Positions 49,048-58,934 of a stretch of 64,000 nucleotides of DNA are shown here, piece by piece. A program made the translations under genes and the position numbers. How positions within the stretch are numbered: position 1 is the first letter of the stretch; every line of letters starts with the position of its first letter. Source of the DNA: CAZRHH01 sp964599885 (lineage in GTDB: Bacteria > Chloroflexota > Dehalococcoidia > DSTF01 > JACRBR01); the NCBI GenBank assembly GCA_964599885.1, contig CAZRHH010000011.1, positions 1 to 64,000 of the forward strand, given 5' to 3'. Under the pieces are notes generated by a model. It worked only from the letters and a program-made list of their open reading frames with translations, had not been told where the DNA came from and did no database searches.

Positions 49048-50303
49048 GCGCCACCGCCCCGTCGGCGGGCCTGCGTCTCGGGCTGTCGGCGAACTGGCAG
49101 CAGTTCGCTCTGCTCGTTGCCACGAACGCCTTCGTCGGAGGAATGGTCGGGCTCGAACGATCGGTCCTGCCGGTGCTGGCCCGCGATGAGTTCGGTATTG
49201 CGTCCAAGACCGCCGCCGTGTCGTTCATCGCGGCGTTCGGCCTGGCGAAGGCGCTCGCGAACCTTTTCGCCGGGCGTTTATCTGAGCGCTTCTCGCGACG
49301 GTCGATCCTTATCGCCGGATGGCTCGTGGGCGCCCCGGTACCGCTGATGATCATCTTCGCCCCAACATGGAGTTGGATCGTCGGCGCCAACCTGCTGCTC
49401 GGATTGAATCAAGGCCTCACCTGGTCAATGACCGTCAATATGAAGATCGACCTCGTCGGGCCGCGTCAACGCGGTCTGGCGTTGGGGCTCAACGAGGCCG
49501 CGGGCTATCTGTCCGTCGCTGCGGCCGCGTTCGCCGCCGGTGTCATCGCCAGCGCCTACGGGCTGCGGCCGGAACCGTGGTATCTGGGCATCGCGTTCGC
49601 GGCGGCCGGGCTGGCGCTCAGCGTGCTCTTCATCAGAGACACGGCGCCGCACATGCGCTTAGAGTCGGAACGGCTGAACGCCGGGGAACCCCCGGCTCCC
49701 TCGCTTGCGCTCAGTTTTGCGCGCGGGACGTGGCGCGACGCACATCTCGTCGGCATCTCGCAAGCGGGCTTCGTTAACAATCTCAACGACGGTCTGGCTT
49801 GGGGCATCTTCCCGCTGTTCTTCGCGAGCCGCGGCCTGTCGCTCGAGCGCATCGCCGTCCTTGCCGCGATCTATCCGCTTGTCTGGGGCGGTCTCCAAAT
49901 CGGTACGGGATGGGCGAGCGACTGGCTCGGCAGGAAGACGCCGATCGTGAGCGGCATGATCATGCAGGCCATCGCGATCTCGATGATCGGATTCGGCGAC
50001 GATTTCAGGACATGGTTCGCCGCGCTGTTCGTTCTCGGGTTAGGCACCGCGATGGTCTATCCGGCGTTGCTCGCGGCGACAGGCGATGCTGTTCCGCCGG
50101 GCGAACGCGCGACGGCATTGGGCGTCTATCGCTTCTGGCGCGACGGCGGAGCGATCGCAGGAGCGCTCGTCGCTGGGGCGCTCGCAGACGTCTTCAGCTT
50201 CAACATCGCGATTCAGGTAGTGGCGGCGATCACGGCGATGTCCGGCATCGCTGCGGCCGTAGCGTTGCGCGGAAAGCAATCGGCGAGAGAGGTGCCCGCA
50301 TGA
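49008..50303 (+). CDS. MFS transporter
   Basis: 431 residues from ATG 49008, inside the end of the DUF4395 gene. Twelve hydrophobic segments and the MFS signature loop are seen: NLFAGRLSERFSRRSILIAGW (loop 2-3, GRLSxRFxRR), and GWASDWLGRKTPIVSGMIMQ (loop 8-9). NAFVGGMVGLERSVLPVLA in the first helix resembles exporters found in arsenic or sulfur clusters. The substrate is not predictable from sequence; the position between ArsM/DUF4395 and an MBL-rhodanese gene suggests export of a methylated metalloid or sulfur compound. Confidence 0.88.
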   Translation: MRPDAIIPNRRVVGATAPSAGLRLGLSANWQQFALLVATNAFVGGMVGLERSVLPVLARDEFGIASKTAAVSFIAAFGLAKALANLFAGRLSERFSRRSILIAGWLVGAPVPLMIIFAPTWSWIVGANLLLGLNQGLTWSMTVNMKIDLVGPRQRGLALGLNEAAGYLSVAAAAFAAGVIASAYGLRPEPWYLGIAFAAAGLALSVLFIRDTAPHMRLESERLNAGEPPAPSLALSFARGTWRDAHLVGISQAGFVNNLNDGLAWGIFPLFFASRGLSLERIAVLAAIYPLVWGGLQIGTGWASDWLGRKTPIVSGMIMQAIAISMIGFGDDFRTWFAALFVLGLGTAMVYPALLAATGDAVPPGERATALGVYRFWRDGGAIAGALVAGALADVFSFNIAIQVVAAITAMSGIAAAVALRGKQSAREVPA

Positions 50304-51661
50304 AGGTAATCCCATTCGTGCACGAAGGACTCGGCAACAGTTCGTACCTGGTGGGACTCGATGACGGGCGTGCGATCGCCATCGATCCCGACCGGAGCGT
50401 TAGTCGATACCTTCGCACAGCCGAAGCGCACGGCTGGAACATCGACTCGGTGCTTGAGACGCACCTCCACGCGGACTTCGTCTCAGGAGCAAACGAACTG
50501 GTCGCGCAGGCGGGCGCGAGGCTGTTCGTTCCTGCTGGCGCCGAATCGAAACTTGCACATCATCCTGTGCAGCCGGGCGACAAGATCACGCTCGACGGCA
50601 TTGAGGTGGGAGCGATCGCATCACCGGGCCATACGCCGGAGCATCTGAGCTATGTGCTTCGGCTGGGGCCGCAGCCGCCTGTGCTTTTCAGCGGCGGTTC
50701 GCTGATCGTTGGCGGCGCGGCGCGCACCGACCTGATTGCACCTGAAGCGACGGAGTCGCTTACACGCGCGCAGTTTCGCACGCTGAAGCATGCCTTCGTG
50801 ACTCTTCCCGACGAAACGCTGCTCTATCCAACGCACGGAGGAGGCTCCTTCTGTTCCGCCGGCAGCGGCGGCGAGCGCACATCGATGCTTGGAGCGGAAC
50901 GGCTGAGCAACCCCGCGATGAACGTGGAGACGGAAGATGAATTTGTGCGCTGGTTTCCGGGGACGTTCCCTGCGGCGCCCGCGTACTTCTTCCGCATGCG
51001 GGCGTTCAACCAGGCGGGGCCGCGACTGCGCGGCGACATAGCGATGCCGCGAACACTGGCGGCCGCGGAGTTCGAAGAGGCGGCACCAGCCGCTCTGGTG
51101 ATCGACACACGATCCGTGGAGGAGTATTCCGCCGCGCATATTCAGGGATCGCTGCACATCGCCTTCCGCGATGTCTTTCCCGTATGGCTTGGCTGGCTCG
51201 TTCCGGCGGATACAAGATTGCTGTTCGTCGCCAGCAAAGAGTCGCTCGATGCGATCGTGGGTGAGTGCCTGCTGGTGGGATACGAGAACTTCGGCGGGTG
51301 GCTCGATGGCGGAGTTGACGCATGGCGCGCGACGGGGCGGCTGCTCTCGTCCGTAGGGTTCGTGGACGGTAGGCACGCGAGATCACTGATAGCCGACGGA
51401 TCGGAAGCAATCGACGTGCGCGAGCCGGATGAGTTCGCGCTCGGGCACCTGCCGGCTGCGCGGCACGTCCCGCTCGGGAGGCTCGCGCAGCAACAACTGG
51501 ATGGCTCCAGCGACAAGCCGGCGGTGGTGTATTGCGGACATGGCGAACGGGCTTCGACGGCGGCCTCGATCCTCGAACGGTCGGGCCGTAACTCTGTTAC
51601 TAACGTCCGCGGCGGGTATCCCGCTTTGAAGGCGGCCGAAGAAGGGAGGACCGATGAGTGA
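50300..51661 (+). CDS. Metallo-beta-lactamase fold protein with two rhodanese domains (persulfide-dioxygenase-like)
   Basis: 453 residues, coupled to the MFS gene by ATGA. Residues 1-230 are an MBL domain: DSVLETHLHADFVSGANEL (metal motif HxHxD), SPGHTPEHLSYV and LYPTHGGGSFCSAG. Residues ~255-345 are a first rhodanese domain without catalytic Cys (LLFVASKESLDAIV), and residues ~355-453 a second with Cys in VVYCGHGERAS. This layout is that of persulfide dioxygenase-rhodanese fusions that oxidise glutathione or related persulfides. It ends the arsM-like operon. Confidence 0.88.
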   Translation: MKVIPFVHEGLGNSSYLVGLDDGRAIAIDPDRSVSRYLRTAEAHGWNIDSVLETHLHADFVSGANELVAQAGARLFVPAGAESKLAHHPVQPGDKITLDGIEVGAIASPGHTPEHLSYVLRLGPQPPVLFSGGSLIVGGAARTDLIAPEATESLTRAQFRTLKHAFVTLPDETLLYPTHGGGSFCSAGSGGERTSMLGAERLSNPAMNVETEDEFVRWFPGTFPAAPAYFFRMRAFNQAGPRLRGDIAMPRTLAAAEFEEAAPAALVIDTRSVEEYSAAHIQGSLHIAFRDVFPVWLGWLVPADTRLLFVASKESLDAIVGECLLVGYENFGGWLDGGVDAWRATGRLLSSVGFVDGRHARSLIADGSEAIDVREPDEFALGHLPAARHVPLGRLAQQQLDGSSDKPAVVYCGHGERASTAASILERSGRNSVTNVRGGYPALKAAEEGRTDE

Positions 51662-51703
51662 CGACCGCCGCCACCGGCCGTTCGAGACCGTTCTGCAGGA
51701 GCG

Positions 51704-52897
51704 TCAACGCAAAGCCCGCCGCAGCTCGCGCAGGATGCTCTTTGGCTGCGCGGCGTCGATGCGTACGTCGTCGCAGCCAACCCACGTTGCAGCTTCACGC
51801 AGCGCCGACGCCATCGCAGCGATGGCGGATGGATCTTCCAGCGAGAGCGACCGCGCGACGAGTGTGCGCTTCTCTCGCGACGGGTCGACGCGCCCGACGA
51901 GACGGCCGCCAGACAGCAGCGGCATCGTGAAGTAGCCGTGTATGCGCTGATCCTTCGGCTTGTACGCCTCGAGCAGGAACGCGAAGCCGAACAGCCACTC
52001 CGTGCGCTCGCGGTCCCACACGAGCGAGTCGAACGGCGACAGCAGAGTTGTGCGGTGCTTGTCGCGCGGGTTGGCGGTGACTGCATCCGGATGCACGAAC
52101 GCATCTTCCGCCCATCCTTCGACGCGGACGCGCACGAGTCCGTTCGCATCGATCGCTTCGTCGACGAGGCGGCGGCAGTCGGGCGCGACGCCGAGGATTT
52201 TCGGCGTCAATCGGTGGTAGTTGGCGATATCGCGCCGCGTGCCGACGCCGAGCGCTCGCGCCGACTGCGCGACGAGGCAGCGATAGCACTCCGCGTCCGA
52301 TGGATCGGTGCTGCGCAGCCGTCGCGGCAACACGCGCTCCGGCAAGTCGTACACGCGCTTCCAGCCCCGCCGCGTCGCGACGACGGCGTCGCCCCGGCGG
52401 TACAAGTGCTCGAGCGCGCGCTTCGACTCGGACCAGTTCCACCAGCCGGCCTGGTCGCGCGCGCCGCCAGCTTCGGTTGTTGTGATCGGACCGGCCGCGA
52501 GATGGGCGCGCACGTCATCGATCGCGCGTCCGGCGCCGGCCGGCCATCGCTCCGCGATCGCACGGCGCCGGAATGCAAAATAGGGCCACAGTTCAATCGG
52601 CAGGATGCAGTTGGCGTGGGACGAGTACTCGAATGCCTGCGGTGGCCCTCCCCAGTACGCTGCTTCTACGTCCGCGCGCGGTACGGCGCCGAGCCGTGCG
52701 TATGCGACGAGTTCGTGTGAGCGCGCCAGCACGGAGATCGTGTCGAGCTGCACTGCGCCGGTGAGCCGCAGCGTGTCATGTACGCTTGCTGGCGCGGTCG
52801 CGCTCGTGAGGCCTTGCGCACACAACGCGATCGCCCGCGCCTCGGCGGCGCTTAGCTGTTCTATGGGTGCGGGTGCGCTTCGGGCATTCGTGGGCAT
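51704..52897 (-). CDS. YcaQ/AlkZ-type winged-helix DNA glycosylase-like protein
   Basis: 397 residues from ATG 52897, chosen because a long frame upstream is only a shadow. The HTH_42/YcaQ pattern is clear: ALCAQGLT, LRLTGAVQLDTISVLARSHELVAYARLG (the Q-x-D helix in place of the QxQ or QxD catalytic motif), YWGGPPQAFEYSSHANCILPIELWPYF, and FVHPDAVTANPR with LLSPFDSLVWDRERTEWLFGF near the C-terminus. Known members unhook interstrand crosslinks or remove bulky alkylated bases. It converges on the MBL-rhodanese gene. Confidence 0.88.
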   Translation of the reverse strand: MPTNARSAPAPIEQLSAAEARAIALCAQGLTSATAPASVHDTLRLTGAVQLDTISVLARSHELVAYARLGAVPRADVEAAYWGGPPQAFEYSSHANCILPIELWPYFAFRRRAIAERWPAGAGRAIDDVRAHLAAGPITTTEAGGARDQAGWWNWSESKRALEHLYRRGDAVVATRRGWKRVYDLPERVLPRRLRSTDPSDAECYRCLVAQSARALGVGTRRDIANYHRLTPKILGVAPDCRRLVDEAIDANGLVRVRVEGWAEDAFVHPDAVTANPRDKHRTTLLSPFDSLVWDRERTEWLFGFAFLLEAYKPKDQRIHGYFTMPLLSGGRLVGRVDPSREKRTLVARSLSLEDPSAIAAMASALREAATWVGCDDVRIDAAQPKSILRELRRALR

Positions 52898-53105
52898 AGC
52901 GCCAATTGTAGTGCGGCGCGGGCGTACGCTCCCGGTCCGGTTGCGGGTGCCCGATACAGCCACGACTCGTTGGGCACGCAACGACTCGCAGGAGGCGCGT
53001 AACAGCGTCAGCCGCCAGCGGCCGCGCGAACGGCGCGCGGCGGTGTATGATGGCGGCCTGACGGTCCGCCGGTGGTGGCGCGTGCGAGGGCCAACGAGGG
53101 ACGCC

Positions 53106-55967
53106 ATGTCCCGGATGTTGCGCATCGGGTTGGTCGCGGGGGCGGCGTGTTTGCTGCTCGCAGCGGGGCTGTCTGCACGCGGCGCACGAGCCGTGCCTGA
53201 TTCCGGCGACATCACGATACCCTTTACCAGCACCCACACCCCACCAATCTCCTCGGTCCAGACCCGCACGCACACGCCGACGCGCACAGCGACGCGGACG
53301 CCGCGCCCGACGAACACCGCGACGGCGCGGCCGACGGCGACACGGACGCCGCTGCCGATCGCGCCGAACCCGACGGCGCCGCCCGGCGTTGCGACGGTGC
53401 CGCCGCCCGACCTTCCGGTCGCCGTGCCATCGGCAACAAACACGCCGCTGTCGGTCGTCGTTCCGACACCGGAACCGACGGAGTTCCCTGTTGGCGTGCC
53501 GGCCGCCACATCGACGTTGCCTTCATTCTCGGCGGGCGAGACGCCGGACCTCGTTGCAACGGCGATCGAAGTAACGCAGGGGATGCAAAATCTGGCGAAC
53601 GACATGCCGCTGGTCGAGGGCCGCCTGACGGTCGCGCGGGTGTACGTGAAGACGCAGGATCCCGATGTGCCCGCTGCGAACGTGAAGGGTGTGCTCGCGG
53701 CGTTCCGCGACGGCCAGTACATCGGCGTCGAGTATCCGGAGAACGGACCGATTTCGGCGGTGCCGGATGGCGGCCTGCGCCTGAACATCGACGACAGCCT
53801 GTACTTCTATCTGCCGGACGCCTGGACGACGGGCCAGATCACGCTGCGCACGTTCGTCTACGCGACGACGCCGGACGCGCCGTACGACGAAGAGCCGACG
53901 GAAATGAACAACTTCGCCGAGGTCGGCGTGCAGTTCCAGGACGGCGATCCGCTCGAGCTGCGGCTGGCGCCTTTGCACCTGCACGTGCTGGCAAACCCGA
54001 ACAACTCCGACATCACGTATCACTACGACAACAACGAGTCCGATGCCCTGGCGATCATCCTCGGCGTGCTGCGGCTGCACCCGATCGGCACGAACGACCT
54101 CGCGTTCAACACGAGTTCGCACCTGGTTCTCGAAGGCACGGACGGCCCGAACATCGCCGTCAGTTCGATCAAGCCCCTCGGGCACCAGGATGACGTCGAG
54201 TGGAATCTGTCGGTGGCCGACGATCGCCACGCCGCCAACGAGCGGATCGCGTTCTTCAAGAGCATGGCGCCGGAGCCGTATCAGGACTGGCGGTGGTACG
54301 GCATGGTCGATCAGTCGGTGTCGATGGGCGGCTTCATCGGCTGGGCGAGCAACGGCGGCACGCACGGGTTGATGGACAACAGCACATCGGAGGCAGACTG
54401 GAACAACATGGGCGGCTACGCTCTGGCGCACGAGATCGCCCACATTTTCCTTTCGGCCCCGGAGCACGTCGCGTGTTCTGGCGGCGAGTCGGGGCCCGAT
54501 CCCGACTATCCGTACCCCGAGCCAAACTGCCAGCTCGCCGACATCGACCCGGAGGGCTACTACGGATTCGACACGTATTGGCAGCTCTGGGGGCTTCCCG
54601 GTCCGGAGGTGATCAGCAACGATCCGGGCGCGCCGGCAAACCAGTTCGCGTTCCCGATGATGGGTTCGCAGCGGCCGTGGTGGCTCGACCCGTTCTACTA
54701 CTGCCGCCTGCTTGACGCGTACGGCATCGCCTGCGATCCGCTGGCGCTGAACGTCGCCGGGCGGACCGGTGATGACACGCGCCACGTGCACGCGCGCTCC
54801 ATCGACGATCGTACTGATGCGGCGATCCGAGCGCGGCTCGAGCCGCCTCGCCGCCTCGTGCGCGGGACCGCCGACGGCTACATCTACGTCAGCGCGCGCG
54901 TCGACGCCGTTGCTGGCACCGCGGCATTCATCGACATCATGCGGATGGTCGATCCGGCGCCGGGCGCGGTGGAAGCGTCGCGCCTCGCGCAGGACAACCC
55001 ACAGCCCTCGGACTACATGCTCGTGCTCGATGATGCGGTAGGCAACACGCTTGCCTCGTACCCCATTCCCCCGTCAGAGCCGGCAGGGCACGGCGCTCCC
55101 GCGGGCAACCCGCTCTTCACCGGCATCGTCCCGTATTTCGATGGCACGGCGTTCATTCGGCTGCGCCGCGCCGATACAGTACTCGCCGAGCGTGCTGTCA
55201 GCGCGCAGGCGCCTGTCGTACGCGTGCTCTCGCCGAACGGCAGCGAGAGCCTGAGCGACAACATGGAGGTGCGTTGGGAAGCCTCGGACCCCGACGGCGA
55301 CGCGCTCCGGTTCACGGTGATGTACAGCAACGACGCCGGAGCCACGTGGTTGCCGCTCGCGACCGACCTGCGCGGCAACGAACTGTCGCTCGCGGCTATC
55401 GACGAAGTGCCCGGGAGCGAACGCGCGCTGATCCGCGTACTCGCCAGCGATGGCGTGCGCACCACGGCGGACGATTCTGACGCCGTCTTTGGTGTGCCCG
55501 ATGCGCCGCCGCAGCCGTATATCATCGGGCCGGCGGACGGCGCGACGTTCCCCGAGGGCGCCAGTGTCACGTTGATGGGCGGCGCGAACGATCTTGAAGA
55601 CGGCGCACTCTCCGGCGACAGCCTGCGCTGGAGTTCTAGCATCGATGGCGATTTGGGCGCGGGGCACGACGTGCGCACGCGCGATTTGCAGCCCGGCACG
55701 CACGCCATCGAACTGAGCGCGACGGACCAGGTTGGCGGCGTGGACCGACGGACGGTGGAGATCACGATCGGTGATCCACGCACGGGTCAGCCGGATCAGG
55801 ATGAGCGCGACAGAGCCGCGGACCTGCTGCTCAACGGGAAGGATGATGGCGGCGGCACGCCGTGGCTGATCATTGGAATCGGCGCCGCTGCGGCGGCGAT
55901 GGTGTCGATCGCCGTGGCCGCGCTTGCGACGATGCGGCTGCGCCGGCGATCGGAGCCGGGCGCGTGA
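53106..55967 (+). CDS. Large surface-anchored metalloprotease-like protein
   Basis: 953 residues. A signal peptide (IGLVAGAACLLLAAGLSARGARA) is followed by a 110-residue Thr/Pro stalk and a region of unknown fold from about residue 145. A zinc-protease-like motif, YALAHEIAHIFLSAPEHVA, lies near residue 445 (HExxH with His eight residues later), and a Cys-rich loop follows. Residues ~690-880 contain Ig/fibronectin-like strands (VRVLSPNGSESLSDNMEVRWEASDPDGD). A C-terminal membrane helix with RLRRRSEPG anchors it. The third zinc ligand is not at the metzincin position, so the exact clan is unclear. It may be a secreted peptidase or adhesin. Confidence 0.7.
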   Translation: MSRMLRIGLVAGAACLLLAAGLSARGARAVPDSGDITIPFTSTHTPPISSVQTRTHTPTRTATRTPRPTNTATARPTATRTPLPIAPNPTAPPGVATVPPPDLPVAVPSATNTPLSVVVPTPEPTEFPVGVPAATSTLPSFSAGETPDLVATAIEVTQGMQNLANDMPLVEGRLTVARVYVKTQDPDVPAANVKGVLAAFRDGQYIGVEYPENGPISAVPDGGLRLNIDDSLYFYLPDAWTTGQITLRTFVYATTPDAPYDEEPTEMNNFAEVGVQFQDGDPLELRLAPLHLHVLANPNNSDITYHYDNNESDALAIILGVLRLHPIGTNDLAFNTSSHLVLEGTDGPNIAVSSIKPLGHQDDVEWNLSVADDRHAANERIAFFKSMAPEPYQDWRWYGMVDQSVSMGGFIGWASNGGTHGLMDNSTSEADWNNMGGYALAHEIAHIFLSAPEHVACSGGESGPDPDYPYPEPNCQLADIDPEGYYGFDTYWQLWGLPGPEVISNDPGAPANQFAFPMMGSQRPWWLDPFYYCRLLDAYGIACDPLALNVAGRTGDDTRHVHARSIDDRTDAAIRARLEPPRRLVRGTADGYIYVSARVDAVAGTAAFIDIMRMVDPAPGAVEASRLAQDNPQPSDYMLVLDDAVGNTLASYPIPPSEPAGHGAPAGNPLFTGIVPYFDGTAFIRLRRADTVLAERAVSAQAPVVRVLSPNGSESLSDNMEVRWEASDPDGDALRFTVMYSNDAGATWLPLATDLRGNELSLAAIDEVPGSERALIRVLASDGVRTTADDSDAVFGVPDAPPQPYIIGPADGATFPEGASVTLMGGANDLEDGALSGDSLRWSSSIDGDLGAGHDVRTRDLQPGTHAIELSATDQVGGVDRRTVEITIGDPRTGQPDQDERDRAADLLLNGKDDGGGTPWLIIGIGAAAAAMVSIAVAALATMRLRRRSEPGA

Positions 55968-56022
55968 TCCTGCGAATGGACACTCGCGTCAAAGCGTGTG
56001 GTGCCAGTGCGATTGGGATGCG

Positions 56023-56193
56023 CTACTTGCCCTTGCCGTGACCCTTGTCGCTGTGGTGCTTGTTCACCGTCCGCGCGGCGATCTCCTTCGCCCTCTTTAC
56101 GGGCCGGCCCTGTTCGAGTTCGCTCTCTTTCACATGCTCGTACATGCGCTGCTCTTTGTCGCTGACGCTCGGCAAATGCTGCTTCTTTGGCAT
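56023..56193 (-). CDS. 56-residue basic protein (ChaB/plasmid-stabilisation-like)
   Basis: A clear gene below normal size limits, with GAGGTGACC upstream of the ATG at 56193. The product starts MPKKQHLPSVSDKEQRMYEHV and has SELEQGRPVKRAKEIAARTVNKH with a His/Lys/Gly tail. This 'YEHVKESE...RAKEIAARTVNK' pattern is seen in widespread small stress or plasmid-stabilisation-like proteins of unknown function. Confidence 0.75.
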   Translation of the reverse strand: MPKKQHLPSVSDKEQRMYEHVKESELEQGRPVKRAKEIAARTVNKHHSDKGHGKGK

Positions 56194-56395
56194 CGTCGGT
56201 CACCTCCGCAGTCACCGTAGCGCGGCGCGCGTTTGTGATGCGTAAACGGGTGTGCCGCGGGCAATGCGGCGGCGTAACGCTACGCCAGGTTCATGAGGCA
56301 GAATTAACGTTTTCGCCGTGAAAGTTCCATCTATCGCCAGGCGTTCAACCTGGCTTTAATGGCTGAGTCCAACCGCACCAGAACGCAAAGAGAGC

Positions 56396-56425
56396 GCCCC
56401 CGCCGTCTCCGGAGACGGCGGGGGC
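56396..56425 (-). terminator. Terminator of the MMPL gene
   Basis: A perfect 15-bp inverted repeat without spacer, GCCCCCGCCGTCTCC/GGAGACGGCGGGGGC, lies 25 bp beyond the MMPL stop. On the minus strand it is followed by TCTCTTTG. It could act on either strand. Confidence 0.7.
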
Positions 56426-56450
56426 TCACTTCGTTCGAGTGCAATCGCTC

Positions 56451-58616
56451 CTACGAGCCGCCGGCCGGTCCCGGCGCCGGCATGTGATCGTCGGAACCTT
56501 CGACGCGGATCGTCGGGAGGTAGCGGACGAGCCAGCTCGGCGCCCACCAGTTCGCGTTGCCCATCAGCTCCATCGCCGAAGGGACGAGCACGAGGCGCAC
56601 GACCGTGGCGTCGATAAACACGGCGAACGCGAGGCCGAAGCCGAACAGCTTGAGATCGCGCAGATCGCCGAGGACGAAGCTGCCGAAGACGCACACCATG
56701 ATCGCCGCCGCGGCCGTGATCACGCGGCCCGTCGCTGCGAGGCCATCGGCGACGGCGCGCGCGTTGTCGCCGTGCTTGTCGTACTCCTCGCGGACGCGTG
56801 TGAGCAGGAAGACCTCGTAGTCCATCGAGAGCCCGAAGACGATCGCGAACAGCATCATCGGCGCCCACGCTTCGATCGGGCCTTCCTTGCCCTGACCGAC
56901 GATGAAGTCAAACCAGCCCCACTGGAACACCGCGACCATCGCGCCGAACGACGCACCGATCGACAGCAGGTTCATCAGCACGGCCTTGAGCGGCACGACG
57001 ACACTGTGGAAGACGACGAGCAACAGCAGGAACGAGAGGGCAAGTACGGCGCCGATAAAGATCGGCAGCCGCTCACCGATGTAGTCGGCAAAGTCCACGA
57101 CGCCGGCGGCGCCGCCCATCGTCAGGATGTTGAGCGATGTTTCTTCCTCGATCGGCGGGATCGCCTCGCGGCGCACGCGGTGGACCAGATCGGTCGTCGC
57201 CTCATCCTGCGGCGCCGTCGTCGGGAACACGTTGAGCAGCACGAGGCCGCTGTCGCCCAGAGTCTGGGGCGGTGACACGGAATCCACGCCTTCGGTGGAC
57301 TCAAGCCGGCCGACCAGCGCGTCGACGTCCGTGTCGTTGGGCGGACTATCGCCACCATCGACCAGGATCAGCAGCGAACCGTTGAAACCGGGGCCGAAGC
57401 CCGTCGACAACAGGTCGTACGCCTGCCGGCTGGTGTCGTTTTCGGGGCGGTTTCCGGCGTCGCCGAAGCCGAGGCGCATCGAGAAGAGCGGGATGGTCAA
57501 CACCAGTAAGAGCGTCGTGCTGATGATCAACGCCGGCCACGGGTGCGCCTGGATGACGCGGCTCCAGCGCCACCACAGCGTGCGGTGGATCTCGCCCGGC
57601 TTCTCCTTGCGATGCGGCAGGCCGAAGCGGTCGATGTTGCGGCCGGCGAACCCGAGCAGCGCGGGCAGCAGCGTGAGAGCCGCGAGCATGGTTGTCAGAA
57701 CCGCCAGGATGGCGCCGATCGCCAGCCCGCGCACGAAGTCCAGATTCATCAAGAACATGCCGGCCAGCGCGATGACGACGGTGATACCCGCGAACAGCAC
57801 CGCACGACCAGAAGTGTCGAGACTGAGCAGCGCGGCATCTTCCGGCTCGAGTCCGTCACGCAAACCATCGCGGAACCGCGAGACGATGAGTAGCGCGTAG
57901 TCGATGCCGACGCCGATGCCGATCATGCCCGCCATCTGCGTCGTGAAATCGGGCATCGGTAGCCAGCGGGCGAGCACCGTCACAACCGCCACGCCGGTGC
58001 CGATGCCGAACAGCGCCGTCATAATCGGCAGGCCCATCGCAATGATGGAGCCGAAGGCAATGAGCAGGATGATGATCGCCGCCGTGATGCCGATGAACTC
58101 GCTCGAGAACGCCGGCGCCTCCGCGAATACGTCGCCGCCCAGTTCGATGCGGAGTCCGTCGACGATGACCTCGTCTCGCAGATCCTTAATGACGTGCGCT
58201 TCATCGAGGTAGTCGGCGAAATCGCGCTCCGAAAAGTTCAGTTCCGCGTAGGCAACGCGGCCGCCTTCGGCGATCTGGTGTTCGTTGCCCGCCTGGTAGG
58301 GGCTGACGGCTTCCACGCCCTGCACGTCCGACTCGATCTGCGTCAGGAAGCCTTCGATCGCTCCGCGAACCTTGGGATCGTCCACGCCCTGCTCGGCCTC
58401 GAAGACGACCTGCCCCTGGAAGCCAGTACGTTCGCTGACGCCACGGTCTTCGAGCAGATCTGTGGCGGCCTGAGTTTCGGAGCCGGGCAGCGTGAATTCA
58501 GAGTTGAACTTGCCTCCGTACACCACCGAGAGCGCGGTCAGGCCGACGAAAATGGCGAGCCACGCGGCGACGACATACCGGCGGCGGCGATAGCAAAACT
58601 GTGCGATGGACCTCAT
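56451..58616 (-). CDS. MMPL-family RND exporter
   Basis: 721 residues with two repeated halves, each with a large outside loop followed by five membrane segments. Family motifs: VAAWLAIFVGLTALSVVYGG (helix 1), AGMIGIGVGIDYALLIVSRFRDGL (GxxxDY in helix 4) and VFGLSMDYEVFLLTRVREEYDKHG (GLSMDYE in helix 10), the proton-relay positions. MMPL proteins export lipids or other large substrates using the proton gradient. It is alone, with a perfect hairpin after its stop; the substrate is unknown. Confidence 0.92.
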   Translation of the reverse strand: MRSIAQFCYRRRRYVVAAWLAIFVGLTALSVVYGGKFNSEFTLPGSETQAATDLLEDRGVSERTGFQGQVVFEAEQGVDDPKVRGAIEGFLTQIESDVQGVEAVSPYQAGNEHQIAEGGRVAYAELNFSERDFADYLDEAHVIKDLRDEVIVDGLRIELGGDVFAEAPAFSSEFIGITAAIIILLIAFGSIIAMGLPIMTALFGIGTGVAVVTVLARWLPMPDFTTQMAGMIGIGVGIDYALLIVSRFRDGLRDGLEPEDAALLSLDTSGRAVLFAGITVVIALAGMFLMNLDFVRGLAIGAILAVLTTMLAALTLLPALLGFAGRNIDRFGLPHRKEKPGEIHRTLWWRWSRVIQAHPWPALIISTTLLLVLTIPLFSMRLGFGDAGNRPENDTSRQAYDLLSTGFGPGFNGSLLILVDGGDSPPNDTDVDALVGRLESTEGVDSVSPPQTLGDSGLVLLNVFPTTAPQDEATTDLVHRVRREAIPPIEEETSLNILTMGGAAGVVDFADYIGERLPIFIGAVLALSFLLLLVVFHSVVVPLKAVLMNLLSIGASFGAMVAVFQWGWFDFIVGQGKEGPIEAWAPMMLFAIVFGLSMDYEVFLLTRVREEYDKHGDNARAVADGLAATGRVITAAAAIMVCVFGSFVLGDLRDLKLFGFGLAFAVFIDATVVRLVLVPSAMELMGNANWWAPSWLVRYLPTIRVEGSDDHMPAPGPAGGS

Positions 58617-58934
58617 CTAAACCTTCTCCTCCGGTTCTGGACCGTAAACGCATGCCGCGTCTCCGCGGCGAACTCACCTACCATATGACGGTGCTGCTGA
58701 CATCGTTGTGACAGGAGCGCGAACGGAAACGCGTTCATCCTGACAGCGCCATGGCAACAAGCTGGCCGTATGCAAGACATGGGGCCGTCGATTCGTGGCC
58801 GAAACCCCGTCACCGCAGGGCCATCCAGTCTGACGGGTCACCACCGATCCCGCCTCGGACGAAGGACGGATATTCGCCTCCGCCGATTGGCCTGCCCGCG
58901 CCTCTAACACGACAGCGGGCTTCCTATTCAGCTA
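58617..58934. other. Intergenic between MMPL and SRPBCC genes, no feature seen
   Basis: 318 bp; the frames on both strands look non-coding. GCCCGC...GCGGGC near 58890-58920 (bases around CCTGCCCGCG and CAGCGGGCTT) may be a weak terminator of the SRPBCC operon. Confidence 0.4.

Noticed and set aside
53523..54791. A 422-codon minus-strand frame inside the surface protease gene
   Set aside because: Its Arg/Val/His-rich composition is typical of the reverse complement of a high-GC gene, and the plus-strand gene has a signal peptide and domains.
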